NCBI GenBank assembly: GCA_029706075.1
Contig: JAINUG010000052.1
Coordinates: forward strand, 4,669,498-4,733,497
Reading direction: 5' to 3'
Length of the DNA stretch: 64,000 nucleotides
Source: Aldrovandia affinis
Taxonomy: Eukaryota > Chordata > Actinopteri > Notacanthiformes > Halosauridae
The notes under the pieces are model-generated. The model had not been told where the DNA came from and made no database searches. It saw only the letters and a list, made by a program, of their open reading frames with translations. Below, one piece after another: positions 47,205-60,062 of the stretch (the first letter of the stretch is position 1; each line of letters begins with the position of its first letter). The translations under genes were made by a program, and so were the position numbers.

Positions 47205-49102
47205 GTGAAAACTATAGATGCACCGATCGATCGGCCTCTGACCGGAAATGGCCGATTTTCAGCTGATCGGCCTCAATCGGTGACTTGATCCCGATCACTC
47301 CACATAGCCGATTCTGTGTGCGCGGTTGGCTCCTCGCCCCCTCTTTTTCACGTGACGTGCGCGCACCCGTGAGCCAATGCAGACAGATCAGATGAGCGCA
47401 GCGCTGAACACGCATCAACCAGAGTTTCCCGGTAATTGCCGGGTTTTTACCAGGAAAATCTGTTGAAGTCCGACATATTTAAATCTCTCCGGTCATAATG
47501 TCCGGTGAAAATAATTCCCTCTAAGCACAATTTGAATTGTATTAAAACAGGCTAAAATTGTATTTCCACATATCCTTCTATTAAAAGGAATCTTCATTTT
47601 TTTAATGAATGTGTAGGCTATAGGCTAGCCTATGCGATGAACAAAATAATCGTTACATTTGTTTCATTGTTGCGTCACTCTGATAAAGCGCGCGCTCGGA
47701 TTGAATGCCGTAGCCTGCCTAACCACCATCAGCGAAATCTATCCCGAGTGGGACAAACTGGCCAAGGTAGCCTGCTTGATCCCCGTCTCCAGTGTGCCAG
47801 CAGAGAGGGTTCTCTCTGCAGAACCGAATCAAAACAGCGCAGCGAAGTCGCCTTGGGGAGGACAAGGTCGCAAGGTTTATGCGCATTGCAAGCTGTGGAG
47901 AGACACTTGGCACCTTTGATTTTAAGTGGGCAGCTGCACGCTTCACTGCTGCGAAAAAGCGTAAGAAGTAAAATCATATGAGCCAGCAATAGGTTATTTT
48001 ATGGTTTGTTTTCAAATAGTTTTTATTCAATTTTATTTTATCTGAGAAAAGGTCTGTAGCGAACGGAAATTATTTGATTTCAAGTCGGCAGCAGCACGCC
48101 GTAATTAAAATGTTATGAGCCAGATAGGCCTACATGTAGGCTAACTTTTTGTTCGTTTGCAAATAGTTTTTATTCTGTTTTATTTTATATGAGAATATGT
48201 AGGCCTAAGGCTGAAGTGTTTACGTGTTGCCCCAACGAACGTAGGCTAGCGTAATATTTATTTATTTATTTTTAAAATAGCGTTATGCACGTGAGTCTAT
48301 TGACGGGACTTATTTTATTTGGAATATAATGTATAAGCAAAAGTAGCCTACTTTTCAATAAAAAATAGCGTTTCCTCTATAAAACAAACTCAGAAACAGT
48401 CTCTTTTCCAATTACTCCTAGTTTGAAACATTTTTATCTAGGCTTTGAAGCTAGTTAAAGTCGTAGTCGTTAGGCTACCTGACTCACGCAAATAACGAAA
48501 TTTGTTGAAATGCGGCTTGTTTCAATGCCTTTGACAAGCTCCGCAACTGAAACATCCATTTTTATATCGCTACAAGTGTTTTCCATTGCACTATATAGAA
48601 TTGGGATCTACTCTAATCCACCTCTAGCAAACAAATTAGTCTAGCGCATCATAGGTTCGAACTAAAATATGGGGAGGAGGAAAGAACAAAATGTAGGCTA
48701 TATTTTATTTATTTTAATTTGTATTTTGATGTTGCACCTGTTTTCTTTTGGAAAAGTAAATGTGCATAGTAGCTAGCTGTGCACTGGATTCTCTTTTATT
48801 CATCATTGAATTTAATTTGCACAAAAAAAGAAAAGCTCTGTCCAGTAACCTGGAACACTTTTTTTTATTTTGAAATGTGTTTTAGTGAGACCTACCTCAT
48901 GCTTCTGACCTACCTCAGAATTGTCAATCTTAATTTTCTATTAAAGCAAAGTTACAAAAATGTTTGTGTAAGTTGTCAATTGTTGTTTTTAGGAAAACAA
49001 AATCGGAATCGGCCAAAATCGGTATCGGCAAGTCAGACTAATCAAAAATTGGAAATCGGAATCGGCCAAGAAAATCGCAATCGGTGCATCTCTAGTGAAA
49101 AC
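47205..49102 (+). mobile_element. hAT element with exact 8-bp TSD
   Basis: GTGAAAAC at 47205-47212 and 49095-49102 flanks an 1882-bp element. The ends are TATAGATGCACCGATCG and the reverse complement of TAGAGATGCACCGATTG. Sub-terminal ATCGG/CCGAT motifs are repeated at both ends, as expected for hAT transposase binding. It keeps only the end of a transposase gene, so it is non-autonomous. Confidence 0.95.
47690..47971 (+). pseudogene. hAT transposase C-terminal (dimerisation domain) pseudogene
   Basis: The frame reads YPEWDKLAKVACLIPVSSVP then AERVLSAEP, the conserved hAT C-terminal dimerisation motif (VPSSSAPAERVFS-like). A frameshift near 47820 is followed in the next frame by RSRLGEDKVARFMRI and a stop at 47969-47971. 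The zinc finger and most of the RNase H-like catalytic domain are deleted. Confidence 0.85.
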
Positions 49103-49647
49103 ATAAACATCTTGTGCAAGACTTTTTTCAAAGTCCCCCATCCAAATAGCACATGGAACTGGCTGTGTGTGGGGAAAGGTGGCCAAAAAAACTACAAATA
49201 ATAATAATAATGAATCATTGACTTGGCAGCACCTGACGTGAGAACACAAGATAGTGAAATTATGTGTTTACCATTCCTGATATGGTCATGCTCGGTTGTG
49301 TTTTTTTCCCCCCCCTCAGTGACCATGCCATTTTATGTTTTTCACCACAACAAAGAAACACTTAACAAAGCAATGTGCCGAGGGGGGCTTTGTGCCGAGT
49401 TACTCTTGACAGAAGAGCACAGGGCACAGGTCAGTGACCTTGGTGTTCTGCGAACCATAAACAGGAAATAAACGGGGGCTCAAGGCTGGCTGGGATTGGG
49501 CTCATTCATGACGTCTACCACTGACAGGAAGGCCTCCTGAGCACCGTAACCTCGGGCCCGATTTCACACGCCAGAGAGCCAGCCTCATCCTGACCCCAAT
49601 CACGATGTCTGCCCCCCAACACACTCCTCTGCTACTCTTATATCCTC
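49103..49647. other. Unique stretch; nothing recognised
   Basis: Short (AAT)n at 49198-49212. No gene recognised. Confidence 0.5.
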
Positions 49648-49654
49648 ATGCCCA

Positions 49655-52124
<2,470 letters not shown>

Positions 52125-52347
52125 GGCTAAAACAGGGGTGTCCAATATTGTCCAGAAAAAGGGGCCAGTGTGGGTGCAGGATTGTTCTAGTACAAAAAAA
52201 TCACCCGATTCAACTAATCAAGGTTGATTGAAGACCACGGTTAGTCGATTACTTGAATCAGGTGTCTTAAGGCCTGGCTAGAACAGAAGCCTGCACCCAC
52301 ATCCCTGCATCCCTTCTGGGATAAGATTGGACACCCCTGAGCTAAAA
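52125..52347. mobile_element. hAT-type palindromic MITE with 8-bp TSD
   Basis: CAGGGGTGTCCAAT at 52133 and its near reverse complement ending 52339 bound a 207-bp foldback. TIRs extend inward (GGGTGCAGG...CCTGCACCC). GGCTAAAA (52125-52132) and AGCTAAAA (52340-52347) are a 7-of-8 target duplication. CAGGGGTG ends are typical of hAT-Charlie-like elements. Confidence 0.9.
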
Positions 52348-55300
52348 GGTGCTAAATGATGCCAAACACGGTGTTACAGTAGCTGATTCAGTTACACGGC
52401 AGTAGGTATCAAATGGTCAATGCAGCCATTGTAATTTTGTTTAAAATTAGGGTCGCAGGAGCTAGGCCTACAAAAATGGAGTGCTCAGCTAGGCCTTGGT
52501 TGAATTGAGCGGACAATGGTATATCACACACCTAAAGGGAAGACCAGCTGAATAGAGATTTAATATTCATCTCCTGTTAATAATAAAACATTATACTGTG
52601 TCTTAGCATTATGAGCAGAAAAGGGCAACAATGATGACTCATACTGTACATCGGAATGGTGGAAATGTATTATTTCCATACAAAAAAATAATTGCTTGAA
52701 CTCCATCTTGCTATTCTGTATTTGGGATCTTTCTATTTTTTCAGTCTTGAAACCTGTAGGCTAATTCAATACTTTGAGATCATAACGTTTGTTCTGGAAA
52801 TGCAGTTATGACAATTACGATACTTAACCCTCTTTGATATGTTCGGTTCTGAATTCAGCAAGGAAGGATTACAGGAGAGGGAACATTGAGATTGAGTCTT
52901 CTAACATGGATGCCGGAGTTAATTTGGGATAACGTTCTTCACAACGCAACCAGTTACCAGCCGTTAGGTCACTATGTTGCTGTGGCTAGAGGTGGCTTGA
53001 TCTGGTCAACGTTAGATGGAAACTTCCAAAGACAACCACCAGATTTATGCACTACTATACCAACAACACATCTTCTAAACACACCTTAAAAGGCCTTGCT
53101 TGATAGTCTAAAAGGAGATGCTGTAATACGCCATCTTTCAAAGTTAAAATTGGATCCGTATTCCCTCTTTTCACTACGTTAACAAAAAATGTCTTGCAAT
53201 AATTCAAAATTTGCAATGGTCTGGAAAACATGCACCTCTCTTTTATAGCGTTGCCATGACTAAATGGAATGCTGTGCCAATTTTGACAGAAGAAAAAAAT
53301 AATAATAATAAGTATTTCAATGTCAATGTTAAATTCAAGTTTCCTCAGAGCTCTGCTTCACTACACCATGACCAGGACAAGAAAACTAACACAAACACCT
53401 TTGTACAATTTTGTCAGGTGGGGGAGGCGTATTTGCATGCCTTTGGCCACACACACGCGCTCAGGCGCACGCGCACACACACACACACACCTTTTGATGA
53501 GAGCATACTCGGCGAACTTTCTCAGTGGGGAGAGGCGTGACCAAAAAAAATGCGCCGGTGACAAGCAGAGGACAACAGGTCTTCCGTCCCGGGCTTCCTG
53601 TGTCCCTTCTCACTTGTCACATTTCCTGCCTCCCGCCTGGAAGTCATTAAACCGCCTGCTGGTCAATAAACACTATCACCTGGAAAAGTAATTACACGGG
53701 CTGTCTTCTGAAAGGGGGGGGGTCATCATTGTTTGACACTGCCTGTCACTTCGGCCGACCCCTGGAGCGGCCAAGACGAGAAGGCCGAGGGGTAGGACTG
53801 ATCAAACATGCGATTTCACCTGCTTTTTCAACCTGGTACAGAGAGGTAGGGCTGCTCCACTGTTCAGCACAGCGCTCTCCAGCCATGTGGAAAAAAGGCT
53901 CCCAACAGACAATTGACCCTCCCAGGGCGATACGCTTCCAGAAATACTGTCTGTACATTTTTATTTGTTTTGGAAGTTTTGCAAGACCTGTGGGGGAAAA
54001 ATGCACTAGGAACATTACATAGCCTCACTGGGAACCTTGGAAGGAGTCAGCAAGCGGGCTGGCTTCACCACTGAATCAATGTTACTGAGAGCATTTACTT
54101 TCATTTCCCAAGTAACTTATTAGTCCCTTGACTGTGTGGATGAAAATCTTGTCTTTTATAAACCGCTTTAAAAATGTTAATCATATCATGAGACAGATGA
54201 ACACTTGCTTCAGCAAGGTAGTAACAAGCTGGTGAGCGGGGTAGCCAGCTAGAAGGCAATCGATCGACACATTTTGCCACAATGACGGTTTTTATGCTCA
54301 ATTACTAAAATGCAGTGTTTTGCATTAAAATTGCAAAAAGCTCCCCATCACATCGCCAGGGTCCTCAGCCTGGGGCAACACGCTGGCAGCACAGAATTGG
54401 GGGGGGGATACAGTGCACCTCAGAAGCAGTTCATCCCAGTGGATTTACCTAACCATCTTCTCCATCAGCTCTAGAATCAATCCTGGTCAATACACAACAT
54501 GCCTGGACTGCATCTAATGTTTACTGATTTGGACCACAATTGTTCCAGTTATTAGCAACGTGGCATGTTTTTTTGCTGTTGTTTTTTGTCACAGATGGGC
54601 TATTCAGGGGGCACTCAATAGTTTTGTGTACAAAGCAGTAGTAACATTATTTATTATTTGTATTTTATTTTGGTTAGTGTTTTTGTTTTTCATGCTAATT
54701 TCGTGCTAGACCAGTAACTTATTGATTACATTTGGGTCTTTAGTTATTTTAACTTTTTTTAAATTATTTTTTTATTTTAGCTTTCCAAAAATGGAAGGAA
54801 CCAGGAAACATTCAAATAAAATTGTGCTCATAAAGGGTGACAAGGAACCAATAATATGCAGGAGACAAACTAATAAGGTAGCATACACAATTTCATAACC
54901 AGGCATACGAACTAAATAAACAAACTTGAAAAAAATTAACAATGCATACATGATCTTGATTTAACAGTTATTTTACATTTCAAAAGAGGCAATTACTTGT
55001 TCATGGAAACCAGGTGTAAAAGTGGAGGAAGGGAGAAGTCTACCTGCGGAGTTGCTGAATGAGCTTACATCACTCGGTGATTCATGCCTTTCTACACTTT
55101 CCCAAATGTAATGCCTTCAATTAGTCTATTAGATGGATTATTTTTTAAAGAAAGCATTTATTATACATGTCACCGAAGCTAAAATTATTTTAAAAGGTTG
55201 GCAAATTGATTGCACAATACCGTAATTTGCTGATTGACCTTGTAGCTGTTGTGAGCGAGCTAGAAAATTGCTTTGCTGTCATCAAACTTAACGTCTTTAT

Positions 55301-57600
55301 TAGGCAAGCCGCACACCGCCTTCAGTGCCTCGCTCGAGTGGGAAAGGCGCTTGTGATTTTCTTACGTGTACGCTTGCTTTATTATTTTTGAGGAATTAAT
55401 GTCTCTTCAATACATTATCTTTGCTGACATTCGTGCGAAAAAAAAAAAAAAAAAAAAAACAGACAAACCAAAGTCATGAGCACACACCAAACTGTAGTAA
55501 TGCGCTTTAGTCTACATGTACCAAATAAAGACGGGCAGCACAGAACATGCCACCGTCTCACGGTGAATCGAAGACTAAGGATTAACGCAGCAAGATGCCC
55601 CTTCTGGGCCATAGTCTAATCCATTGAGCGAATTATATAAAATCTTTCAAAGAAATAACGCCTCTTATTAACCACCAGGCAGCAACGGAATAGATCACTG
55701 GAATTTAATCTCCGTTGTACAAATGTTTAATATTGAGCTAAACGCAGAAGAGGTGCGTAAGCTTGAGTAAAGTTTTTTTTAAATCATATTAATTAAAAAA
55801 ATACTGCTTAGGTGAATAGCGAGCTCGTGTAAATGTAATAAGAAAAACATCCAGTTTTGTGTGAAGCGAACTGAATGTCAAACTGTACCATGAACCTGCA
55901 ACTTTACACAAACTGGCTTGGATGGACATCTTGAGAAGGCTACGTTCTGTTAATTCAAAATGTCCTCTTAAAATAGAATAGACTATTGATTACCACAACG
56001 TCCTCCGAGGCATTCAGCCTCAATCGATACAGTCCCGGGGCACCGCTTGTGGTTTCGTAAATGCTTATACAATACAATATGCGGCTTGACCATGACCCTC
56101 AGTAGATGTACAAAACTTTGAACGACGTTTACATTAACCCGGATCTGTCCGCTATTTTATACGATGGTACGTCTCCCTTGTATATTATTTTATTTTCTTC
56201 TGCGGGTCTCAGTTGGTAAGTATTGTCTGGTTCTGAATACATTGTGACTGCAGCACTGGCTGTTTCGCTCGCGGCGAAGAGCTCTAGTATAATCCTCTCC
56301 TTTCCCACTGTGTGCACTGCAACATCTCACTTAAGATGTACAAGTACGATATGGCCAGAAAAAAACAGACACACGTATAAAATGACGGTGGCCTGTTAGG
56401 TAACAAACAGTAGATCCGCTGGTGTCTTCCATTCAGATTAAAACGAATAATAACAATAAAACGTCCCACAAAAAGGAGGGCTTGCTGTCATACAGATATG
56501 GGGTTCGTAACTGTCAACAGCCTCACAATGGAAATAAGCCGGAAGGCTTTTTTGTGTTTTTATCCTCGTTAGAGTGGTTTTAATGGATGTATCGCAGCCC
56601 ACATGGGGTGAAGCTATATATGTATTTTAACATTCTTTCTAATAAATTCAATCAATCAATCAACCCCTTGTGATAAGCAATGTCGTTCTAGAGTATTGGG
56701 GTGGTAATCGTCAACAACACTGAACGTGGCTAACGGTACCTTGTGGCAACATACATTTTCACACAGCGTCGCAGTTATGTGCGGGGAATGACCCTTGCAA
56801 ACATGCAATAGTCCGATGAGCATGTTACCAAAACCAGCTGTACACTATGAAGGCGGGTAGCCTGGACGTCCTTACTCGAGAAATACGTTCACTGCCATTT
56901 ACGTTCTCTATCTCTAAACACTTCGCAAGCGATGTTATATGTTTCTGTGCTCTTATGCACCCACAACCACACGGTGATTTTTAACTGAGTGAAACTATTT
57001 TCAATTGCCGTGTTAACAGTTTCTTGGTTCAACCAAGCACTCAATTCAGACGCAGCGTAAACACAAAATAAAATCTACAGGCTACATTTAGCTGGGTGGT
57101 AGAACAAACAAAAAAACACTGGAAAAAAACGAATACTACCTGCAAACGAACGTAACGTATTAGGACAAAATAAAGTGGCAAATACAAGACACATTCGTTG
57201 TTTACAAACGTGAGCTAGACCCATCTTTAACATGATGTCATTTGTAACGCCTGAGAAGAATGCTTAGGCGACCCACTAACGTTACGCATCTAAAACCTGT
57301 TTTGCGCAGAGGAAGACGCTCTGCTTGTAAACTTCTTGAAAGAAGTACCTTTTGTGATAGTAAAGCTACAGCGAGCTGCTAACATAATATTACGCAACCC
57401 GTGTTTGAATTTTCCTTGCAAATTTACTGATTGCAAATGCATCTCCACGTATATTGATAAGCACAATTAAAATATCTGTCCAAATTACGCACATTTTTGA
57501 CATTGCAAGGAAAACACCACCGCAAACAGGATACTGTGTGATATCTGTACATAAATGCACGCCGTCAAACAAATGGGAAAATCCATTGCATGCATTACTA
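52348..57600. other. Unique, mostly AT-rich intron; no gene recognised
   Basis: Contains a CA tract at 53469-53490, poly-A of about 20 at 55439-55459 and AATC repeats at 56644-56662. No exon of nbea was recognised here. Confidence 0.5.
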
Positions 57601-57945
57601 ATCTGGCTAGCTCACTGATGAGCTAGCTATCCAGTCAGTCGGCGAGCAACATTCGAATGTTTTCCCACGATGGATAACATAGCCAGCTTGTGTATTTGTG
57701 TTTTCCAATTCTGTCTCAGGTCACAAAACCCACACATGAGAAAAAACATCTTAATGCGACGAAAACAACCATCTGGCAAGCAAGTCAGCGAGCTATCGTA
57801 CTTGACTAGACAGAGTAGCAAGCTAGCTAGCTATATTTTCAAATAACACGTTACTAGCTGCCTAGCTTGCTAGCTGGCTGACATGCTAAACAACCTAGGA
57901 GTGTAGCTAGTTGTCTTGCTAAGATTATGCAGGTGCTCTGTGGTT
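57601..57945. other. CTAGC-rich start of nbea intron 1
   Basis: Many GCTAGC/AGCTAG motifs at 57600-57915, a sequence type also present at 44650-44870 and in the 33-bp minisatellite. Confidence 0.6.
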
Positions 57946-57947
57946 TT

Positions 57948-57953
57948 CCTTAC
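57948..57953 (-). other. Splice donor of nbea coding exon 1
   Basis: On the minus strand the exon ends CTG and is followed by GTAAGG, a good donor. The boundary falls after codon 89 (phase 0), exactly where the conserved ETVLNL motif ends in neurobeachin exon 1. Confidence 0.88.
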
Positions 57954-58220
57954 CAGGTTCAGAACCGTCTCGACAATGTCTCTGTTGCTAACCTCTCCGA
58001 CCTGGATCAGACCGATGAGGACGGCGAATTTCATCTTGATATTCCGGATCGGAACCGTGGGATTGATCACCCCGGCCGGCAGGACCATCGAGCCCGAACT
58101 GGACACCATCATTTCGCCAGTAATACAGCCCGTTGTCCCCTGTTGCCCGTGACCGGGGGGAGGTTCTCGGTCCGAGAGCAACACCGAACCCGGTACTGAA
58201 ACCGGCTTCTCGCTCGACAT
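57954..58220 (-). CDS. nbea: Neurobeachin, first coding exon (89 codons)
   Basis: Neurobeachin is a large BEACH-family scaffold and A-kinase anchoring protein involved in membrane protein traffic at neuronal Golgi and synapses; only its N terminus is here. The exon encodes MSSEKPVSVPG, a variable linker rich in Pro, Gly and Ser, then LPAGVINPTVPIRNIKMKFA and VLIGLIQVGEVSNRDIVETV, the highly conserved block found at the same place in vertebrate NBEA. It ends in phase 0 at a GTAAGG donor. The start is supported by A at -3 (GCGGAAATGTCG) and by the MxSEKP start shared with mammals. The domains that define the family (concanavalin-like, PH-BEACH, WD40) lie in later exons outside this window. The paralogue LRBA has a related N terminus, and teleosts may have two nbea copies; which one this is cannot be decided. 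Confidence 0.93.
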
Positions 58221-58251
58221 TTCCGCACGGATCCAAAGGAGCGGCCGCGGT

Positions 58252-58260
58252 GCTCACCTG
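58252..58260 (-). other. Donor-like site upstream of the nbea ATG
   Basis: Minus-strand CAG then GTGAGC, a near-consensus 5' splice site, 31-40 nt before the start codon. If used it would skip this coding exon. It may be cryptic. Confidence 0.35.
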
Positions 58261-58266
58261 CTGTAG

Positions 58267-58293
58267 CTATAACCACAGACTATGCACGAGCAT
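58267..58293 (-). other. Possible 8-codon upstream ORF in the nbea leader
   Basis: On minus an ATG at 58293 opens MLVHSLWL and stops at 58267-58269 (TAG), 46 nt before the main ATG. It matters only if the transcript starts upstream of it. Confidence 0.35.
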
Positions 58294-58621
58294 CAATGAG
58301 GGGGGGCAAAGAAGAGAAAATTCTGGAATAATACGGGGGAAAAATCCTCTTTTCAGTTAAAATCCTCTCTCTCTCTTCCTCCGTGTGCATACAACTGCAT
58401 ACTGATTCCAACCTCTGGTATTTGTCAAAAACGCTTAACGCAACGGTATCCTTTTAATTTGGATTCTTTCTGGGTGTCAGCCAGTAGCGTTCGCGGCGTA
58501 GTCATTCGCTAATGCTCTTCTGAAGGCGACACAGCTCTCTCTCCGCCATGTTGCCGCCCCCTGCCTGCGGTAATGTTCACCACGCCTGCGTGCTGGGCGA
58601 GGAGGTGGGAGGAGGTGGCTG

Positions 58622-58670
58622 TCCCGTTAGACGGAAAGGGACAGTCCCGTCAGACGGAGAGGGACAGGTG
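58622..58670. repeat. Two-copy 24-bp tandem repeat
   Basis: GTCCCGTTAGACGGAAAGGG and GTCCCGTCAGACGGAGAGGG each followed by ACA, adjacent, at the upstream edge of the promoter CpG block. Confidence 0.8.
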
Positions 58671-58710
58671 AGCCGGTGCAATCTGGAAATTGACCCCTAG
58701 AAAATGCATA

Positions 58711-58712
58711 GC

Positions 58713-58743
<31 letters not shown>

Positions 58744-58756
58744 CGTATGTGCGTAT
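58711..58756. repeat. (GT)n microsatellite
   Basis: GT dinucleotides to 58739, then GCGTGCGTATGTGCG. Confidence 0.92.
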
Positions 58757-59296
58757 GTTGCCATTCACATGCTCTACATTGTCTTGAACCCAAAATACAT
58801 TTTTAAAAAGCATTAAAAAAGAGTAAGATTATAATAGCTCGGCCCCCTCCTCCAACTCTCAAAATAAACTTTGTCTTCAGAGACTAAGTAAATCACGTTA
58901 TAATGAGTATGCAAATGAGCAATGTAACCACAAATGAGCTAATTGTGCTGCCGCAATCCTGTAACTCCTATGCACTTGTACAGTTGTGCATACCATATAC
59001 CTACATTTTTCCCCCCAAAGTTTGTAAGATTGAATCCCCAGAAATCTTCCTAGAAATCCATACTAGATCCATACTACAGGCATATTGTGAATCAGTGATG
59101 ATCAGAATGTCTTTTTCTCTGCAGTCAGGACACATCTAAGCCTTTCCGTTGCCAGTCGGGAGGGGGAGCTTGTTCTGCATTTTATATACTTCTGTCTTTG
59201 ATGTCCCCCATTTCTTAATGTTTTTTTCTTTCTCAACAAGCTTTAATACAGTTTTTTTAGACATCCATAATGCATCAGTACAGCTTGTCGAGTACA
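58757..59296. other. Unique stretch upstream of nbea; nothing recognised
   Basis: AT-rich with no coding signal. Confidence 0.5.
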
Positions 59297-59495
59297 GCTA
59301 TTCTATTCTAGGCCTTGAGGGCCACGGTGTCTGCAGGTGTTTGCTTCAACCACACATTACACCACCTGATATCACTAATTAGTTCACCTACTTGGTCCAG
59401 GAGGTGAGCTAATTAGTGAAATCAGGTGGCGTAGTGTGTGGTTGGAGCAAATACCTGCAGACACTGCGGCCCTCAAGGCCTGGAAATGAATTGCC
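59297..59495. mobile_element. Long foldback MITE
   Basis: GGCCTTGAGGGCCACGGTGT (59311 on) and the reverse complement of ACACTGCGGCCCTCAAGGCC (ending 59480) start two arms of about 80 bp that are nearly complementary through CTGCAGGT...ACCTGCAG and CACCTGATATCACTAATTAG. The outer 14 bp also pair imperfectly. A hAT-type MITE I recall from teleosts. Target duplication not resolved. Confidence 0.82.
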
Positions 59496-59964
59496 CTAGT
59501 GTAGAGCATTTGCTACCCAGCACCTAGCATGCACAATTTATGCCTCTGCCAAAGAAGGGGGTGACTTTGTAAAGACCCCCTGGGTTAAAGACAGACGTTC
59601 AGATTTTAGAACAATAAAGACAGGGCTGGCCAGTGCAGTTCTTGGTATATTCTGATTGACTCCAGATAATAGAAGACCCATCTGTGATGTGTTTAGATTG
59701 AATGTACTCTGAGGGTACATGTGAATGTAAAAAGGTCTGGCTATGTGAGCAGACATTCCCATTAGCATTACAGAAAGTGAAAAGCCCGCTAGGTGGTTAA
59801 AGGAGATTTCTATAATTATTTTGTAAGGAGACCGGCACAACAGAGCCATCCATCACGGCTCCGAGTAAAAATGCCTCTGCATGCACGCACCTTCAGAGCA
59901 CCATGCGGTTGAATGAATAGAACAGTGAGGTTCTCCAATCAGAAGGTGCAAAAGAGAACAAAGA
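59496..59964. other. Unique stretch; nothing recognised
   Basis: A 103-codon minus frame at 59538-59849 has no known domain. Confidence 0.45.
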
Positions 59965-60062
59965 CGACCTCGGGTGGTGTAACGGTCAAGGCATTCGCCC
60001 AGAATCCAAGTTGCCCACTGCAGCTGTGGTTCAAAACCCGGCTGCACCAGCACTGCTCCCGG
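59965..60062 (+). mobile_element. SINE head fragment (family B, second head type)
   Basis: CCTCGGGTGGTGTAACGGTC is box A-like. GTTGCCCACTGCAGCTGTGG then TTCAAAACCC (box B) matches the copy at 62345. The body stops soon after, so only the tRNA-like part is kept. Confidence 0.7.

Larger units (their letters stand above)
58221..58680 (-). promoter_or_regulatory. nbea: nbea 5' UTR and CpG-rich promoter region
   Basis: GC- and CpG-rich, most strongly at 58480-58660 and next to the ATG. No TATA box is evident. On the minus strand GGCAACATGGCGGAGAG (about 58540-58556) fits the YY1 motif (AAnATGGCGG) in the orientation that usually lies just downstream of start sites, suggesting transcription begins near 58560 and a 5' UTR of about 340 nt. 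The start site itself is not demonstrated. Confidence 0.65.

Noticed and set aside
57988..58257. 89-codon minus frame overlapping nbea exon 1
   Set aside because: It is a shadow frame; the conserved neurobeachin residues are in the other frame.
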